Below, one piece after another: positions 61,054-64,000 of a DNA stretch of 64,000 nt. The stretch comes from Azolla caroliniana (lineage: Eukaryota; Polypodiophyta). A program made the translations under genes and the position numbers. Location of the stretch: positions 16,120,001-16,184,000 of the forward strand of contig JBHGNT010000002.1 of NCBI GenBank assembly GCA_043228905.1, read 5' to 3'. How positions within the stretch are numbered: the stretch's first letter is position 1; every line of letters begins with the position of its first letter. The notes beneath the pieces are model-generated. The model was given only the letters and a program-made list of their open reading frames with translations, had not been told where the DNA came from and ran no database searches.

Positions 61054-61872
61054 TCAATTTTTGGTTACGCCCGTCTGGTGCCGGAGGGATCGGAAATGAT
61101 CCGCCGAAAGACACTTGGTCATTCCATCTGCGACATTATCGGTTGTGGATATCTTCTCTAGACCGATTTTCCCTGAAATGACGCAATCCCGAACGAAGTG
61201 ATATCGAACGTCTATATGTTTGGAGGCGTTGTGGTGAACTGGATTTTTTGACAAAGCAACAACATCTTGACTCTCGTTGTAGACAACTGGAACCGAGTCG
61301 GAGTCGACCTGTTGAAATGTGTGTGCTAGGCGACTGAGCCATAAAGCTTCTTTTGCCGTGTCGGACGCAGCTACATATTCCGCTTCGGTCGTTGAGGTGG
61401 TTGTGCACTCCTGAAGTTTCGACTTCCACGAGATTGCTCCATTGCCAAATTTGAAACAGTATCCGGTTGTTGATTTCTGACTATCCACACAGCCGGCGAA
61501 GTCCGAGTCAGTGTAACTGATTACACTTGAGGTTGAGTTCGGGCCAAAAAGAATGTCGTGGTCTTTTGTGCCAGCTAGATATCTGAACACATGCTTGACT
61601 GCGTTCCAGTGCGATCGGCCGGGGTTGTGCATGAATCTGCTGACGACTCCTACAACGTGAGAAATATGAGGCCATGTCGTGACCATCGCGTACATAAGGG
61701 AGCCGACTGCCGGTTCATACGGTACCGACTTCATATCTTCCCCCTCTAGACCGGATGTCGGGCAGTCTCGCTGAGACAGCCGAAGGTTAATGGGGAGCGG
61801 GGTCGAAATAGACTTGGTCGATTGCATGTTGAAGCGTTCCAAGACACGTCCGATGTAGTCGGTTTGAGACAA
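61054..61872 (-). pseudogene. Cop-12 RNase H and end of RT
   Basis: A 272-residue open stretch: QTDYIGRVLERFNMQSTKSI, VPYEPAVGSLMYAMVTTWPH, YTDSDFAGCVDSQKSTTGYC, AISWKSKLQECTTTSTTEAE, NESQDVVALSKNPVHHNASK, HIDVRYHFVRDCVISGKIGL and NVADGMTKCLSADHF, ending GVTKN. The first Asp-Ser-Glu motif cluster is intact, but CDSQ reads NESQ, so a catalytic Asp looks replaced by Glu. It is separated from upstream RT by a frameshift near 61880. Confidence 0.9.
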
Positions 61873-62159
61873 GAAAAGTTGTCATGTATCACGATGCCGA
61901 CTAATGTTCATACCGAGTATGTGTCTTGCCGGACTGAGGTCCTTCATGGCAAACTTCAACCACAGTTTCCGAACGAGTTCGATGAGCTCTCCGGCATGTC
62001 GGCCGGAGAGTAGCATGTCGTCCACGTAAATGATGAGGAAGACGGGAGACCCGTCTTGAGCTGTTTTGGTGAAGAGACACTAGTCCTCATCGCTCTTAGA
62101 GAAGCCGACCGACTGGATGAAGTCCTCGAACTTCTTGTACCACTATCGGGGTGCCTGTT
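61873..62159 (-). pseudogene. Cop-12 RT middle part
   Basis: In shifted frames on the minus strand: PVFLIIYVDDMLLSGRHAGE, LIELVRKLWLKFAMKDLSPA and RHILGMNISRH. The catalytic YVDD is present near 62010-62025. At least two stops/frameshifts break it from both neighbours. Confidence 0.8.
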
Positions 62160-63248
62160 TCAGGCCATATAGACTAGATGTTCCTGACCAGATGTCGCAA
62201 AGCCTTTCGGCTGCTCCATATAAATTTCCTCTTGTAGGTCACCGTGGAGGAATGCCATTTTTACATCTAGCTGAATCAACTCCAAGTTGTTGGTGGCCAC
62301 AATGCCAAGCATGAAACGAAGGGTCATCATTTTCACCACTGGTGAAAAGATTTCTTCAAAGTCGACGCCATATTCTTGTCTAAATCCCTTCGCAACTAAT
62401 CTAGCCTTGTACTTTGGGTTGGGCGAGTCAGATGTCTCTTTTAGTCGATAGACCCACTTACATGGAAGAGCACGTCGATTCTTCGGTAATTCGACCAAGT
62501 CCCAAGTCTTGTTTGCCCGAATGGAGTGCATTTCCGACTCCATCGCCAAATGCCATGTGGCTGAATCGACATATGCCAATGCTTCTTCGTAAGACGTCGG
62601 TTCGCCAGCGTCAGTAAAAACAATTCCGAGAGAGTACCTCTCCGGAGGTTGCGACAGTCTCTCGAATCTGCGAGGTATGACTGGACTAGTCGCACCGGGT
62701 GTCGATGTCGGACGGTCGGGAGACGAGCCATTCGGCTGTGCCGAATTGGTGGATTCAGTGCGAGAGTTGTCGGTTATCCATGAAACCGATCTCGTGTTGT
62801 GGGTTGGGCCGTCATGAAGGGTTGGCACTTCAAAAAATATTACCCTTCGGACTTCAATAGGCCTTTCGGCCGTTTTATGCATAGCCGACTCATTGAACAC
62901 GACGTCCGAACTTTGGACGATTTGTCTGTGCTCGGGATCCCAGAGTTGGTATCTGATCTCGCTGTCGAGTCCGTACCCAAGGAAAACGTATTTCCTTGAT
63001 CTTGGTTCGAGTTTCCGGTGATCATCTTTCGGTATGAGGGCGTATGCCTCGCAACCGAAGATCCTTAGCTTGTCATAATTCGGCTTACTGTCAGTCCATA
63101 TTTCCTGAGGTATTTGAAGTCCTAGAGGTCTACTTGGCGACATATTTATTATGTGTACTTTCGTAAGTAGAGCCTCCGCCCAAAAGCCATCCGACAGTCC
63201 GGACTGTTGGAGCATGGATACTACACATTCTTGAATCGTCCGATTCAT
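62160..63248 (-). CDS. Cop-12 integrase C-terminus, linker and N-terminal RT (long open segment)
   Basis: A 362-residue uninterrupted segment, part of a longer broken gag-pol rather than a gene of its own. It reads MNRTIQECVVSMLQQSGLSD (end of integrase core), YDKLRIFGCEAYALIPKDDH, YVFLGYGLDSEIRYQLWDPE, a Ser/Thr/Pro linker with ERPIEVRRVIFFEVPTLHDG, then RT LPCKWVYRLKETSDSPNPKY, KGFRQEYGVDFEEIFSPVVK and QLDVKMAFLHGDLQEEIYME. It ends HLVYMA at a frame break near 62180, before GLKQ. The first Met is internal to the polyprotein, not a true start. Confidence 0.85.
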   Translation of the reverse strand: MNRTIQECVVSMLQQSGLSDGFWAEALLTKVHIINMSPSRPLGLQIPQEIWTDSKPNYDKLRIFGCEAYALIPKDDHRKLEPRSRKYVFLGYGLDSEIRYQLWDPEHRQIVQSSDVVFNESAMHKTAERPIEVRRVIFFEVPTLHDGPTHNTRSVSWITDNSRTESTNSAQPNGSSPDRPTSTPGATSPVIPRRFERLSQPPERYSLGIVFTDAGEPTSYEEALAYVDSATWHLAMESEMHSIRANKTWDLVELPKNRRALPCKWVYRLKETSDSPNPKYKARLVAKGFRQEYGVDFEEIFSPVVKMMTLRFMLGIVATNNLELIQLDVKMAFLHGDLQEEIYMEQPKGFATSGQEHLVYMA

Positions 63249-63911
63249 GCGTTCAACAATTCCGTTCTGCTCCGGACTATAGGGTGCCGTATATTCACGT
63301 CGAATGTCGCGTTCCTGGCAGAATTTGACAAATTCTTCAGACTTGAATTCTCCTCCATTGTCGCTTCGAAGACATTTCAGTTTCCAACCGGTCTAATTTT
63401 CGACCATTGCAAGCCATTTGGAGAAGATTGAGAAAACCCGATCTTTGGTTCTAATGGGGTAAGCCCACACCTTCCGAGTCGAGTCGTCAATAAAACTGAC
63501 GAAGTACAAAGCACCGCCGAGAGAATGATGTGGCATCGGGCCACAGACGTCGGAGTGGACCAAATCGAGTGGGCTCGATTCTCTTGGTGTTGATGTTGGA
63601 TGTGATGCGGCTACCTGTTTGCCATACTGGCAAAGCTCTCAAAATTGGTGATCCAAGAAGGAGAGCTTGGGGATGTAACCAGCTCTAGATAGGTGCGTTA
63701 TGCCGGCCTTGCTGAGGTGTCCAAGTCGTCCGTGCCATAACGATGGCACGGGGATATCAACCAAAAACAAGTCACCCTCTTTGAGTGTGACATATAGAGG
63801 GTACAAGGAATGTACCTTTGGTCCTTGAGCAAGCAGGAGGTTCCCTTTGTGGAGTGTCCACCCTCCTGATAGGAATTTCGGCTGAAGAGCCAACGTAGTT
63901 GACCTCCTCAT
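63249..63911 (-). pseudogene. Cop-12 GAG-pre-integrase and integrase core
   Basis: Minus strand: LQPKFLSGGWTLHKGNLLLA and SLWHGRLGHLSKAGITHLSR (63639-63911). The core in the adjoining frame reads PLDLVHSDVCGPMPHHSLGG, YFVSFIDDSTRKVWAYPIRT, KCLRSDNGGEFKSEEFVKFC and YSPEQNGIVERMNRTIQEC. A TAG (plus-strand CTA near 63394-63396) interrupts before TGWKLKC, and a TAA/frameshift lies near 63640 (CQYGKQ, where CEAC/CxxGK is usual). The DDE residues are visible. Confidence 0.88.
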
Positions 63912-64000
63912 GCCATCTACTCTTCTAATCCGCTCTCTGAGCTTTGTCGGTTTTTGCTTTGAGTGCCCGGTAGTCGGCTTTGATGTGTCCCGGTTTCTTG
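63912..64000 (-). pseudogene. Cop-12 protease-to-integrase spacer, cut by window end
   Basis: A short continuation on the minus strand. It has no clear motif in 89 bp beyond the frame leading into MRRSTTLALQP. The protease and gag would follow outside the window. Confidence 0.4.

Larger units (their letters stand above)
60620..64000 (-). mobile_element. Cop-12: minus-strand Ty1/copia inserted in Gyp-3, runs off the window
   Basis: The left (3') LTR is about 60620-60885, with a polypurine tract (reverse complement of CTCCCCCGAAAT) from 60886. RNase H and RT are 61054-62600, integrase 62640-63640 and GAG-pre-integrase 63639-63911. gag and the 5' LTR lie beyond 64000. Same family as Cop-3, but better preserved, with long open frames. 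Confidence 0.88.

Noticed and set aside
1-64000. CRISPR arrays, bacterial operons, phage or restriction/defence systems
   Set aside because: Regularly spaced repeats here are LTR minisatellites or microsatellites; all coding signals are plant gene exons or eukaryotic retroelements.
1-64000. Envelope-like genes or other signs of endogenous viruses
   Set aside because: No capsid, movement-protein or envelope motif was seen; every RT/integrase piece follows Ty1/copia, Ty3/gypsy or LINE order.

Overview
This is a plant nuclear window (a land plant, probably a seed plant). It has one host gene with plant-style GT-AG introns embedded in layers of Ty1/copia and Ty3/gypsy LTR retrotransposons with initiator-Met-type primer sites (TGGTATCAGAGC). 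It also holds a LINE relic, a hAT-like element, another inverted-repeat element and a foldback. No bacterial, organellar, CRISPR or rRNA features were seen. I cannot name the species from sequence alone. Element names (Cop-n, Gyp-n) are labels used only here.

Layout. 1-7142: old copia Cop-1 (+), split by the near-intact young copia Cop-2 (605-5989, TSD ACATT). 7143-15865: old minus-strand copia Cop-3, split by copia Cop-4 (7974-13704) and a solo gypsy LTR (14919-15639). 15866-19416: minus-strand gypsy Gyp-1, with another LTR-like block (16348-17682) in its 3' region. 19417-25162: plus-strand copia Cop-5, whose 3' end is replaced by the 3' end and LTR of another copia, Cop-6. 25339-25764: an isolated minus-strand copia LTR.

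26819-34791: a seven-exon gene for Mediator subunit 27 (MED27), the only confident host gene. Its fifth intron (about 5 kb) carries sense-strand copia Cop-8. Cop-8 in turn holds a solo LTR (TSD CATAT) and a roughly 250-bp copy of the same intron bounded by 17-bp direct repeats. 34792-38060 is AT-rich, with a gypsy RT relic, a foldback between about 125-bp direct repeats, and a GATA microsatellite.

38060-44895: a minus-strand LINE ORF2 relic split by copia Cop-9 (38319-44194), which is itself split by a solo LTR (40461-41211, TSD GGTCT). 44896-49468: copia Cop-10 (+), interrupted by a hAT-like element (47853-48686, 8-bp TSD) and a 0.3-kb inverted-repeat element. 49469-52037: gypsy Gyp-2 (+) with gag fused to RNase H by deletion. 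52038-60619: minus-strand gypsy Gyp-3, split by copia Cop-11 (53013-58555, TSD GAACC). 60620-64000: minus-strand copia Cop-12, running off the window.

Most TE coding sequence is broken; only Cop-2 keeps a full gag-pol frame. The window is therefore a record of successive insertions (LINE > Cop-9 > solo LTR; Cop-10 > Gyp-2 > Gyp-3 > Cop-11 and Cop-12; Cop-3 > Cop-1, Cop-4, Gyp-1 > Cop-5). I did not find a convincing undescribed multigene system. The most unusual observations are the direct-repeat-bounded intron copy, the 3' extra ORF of Cop-4, the hAT-like element and the LTR minisatellites.
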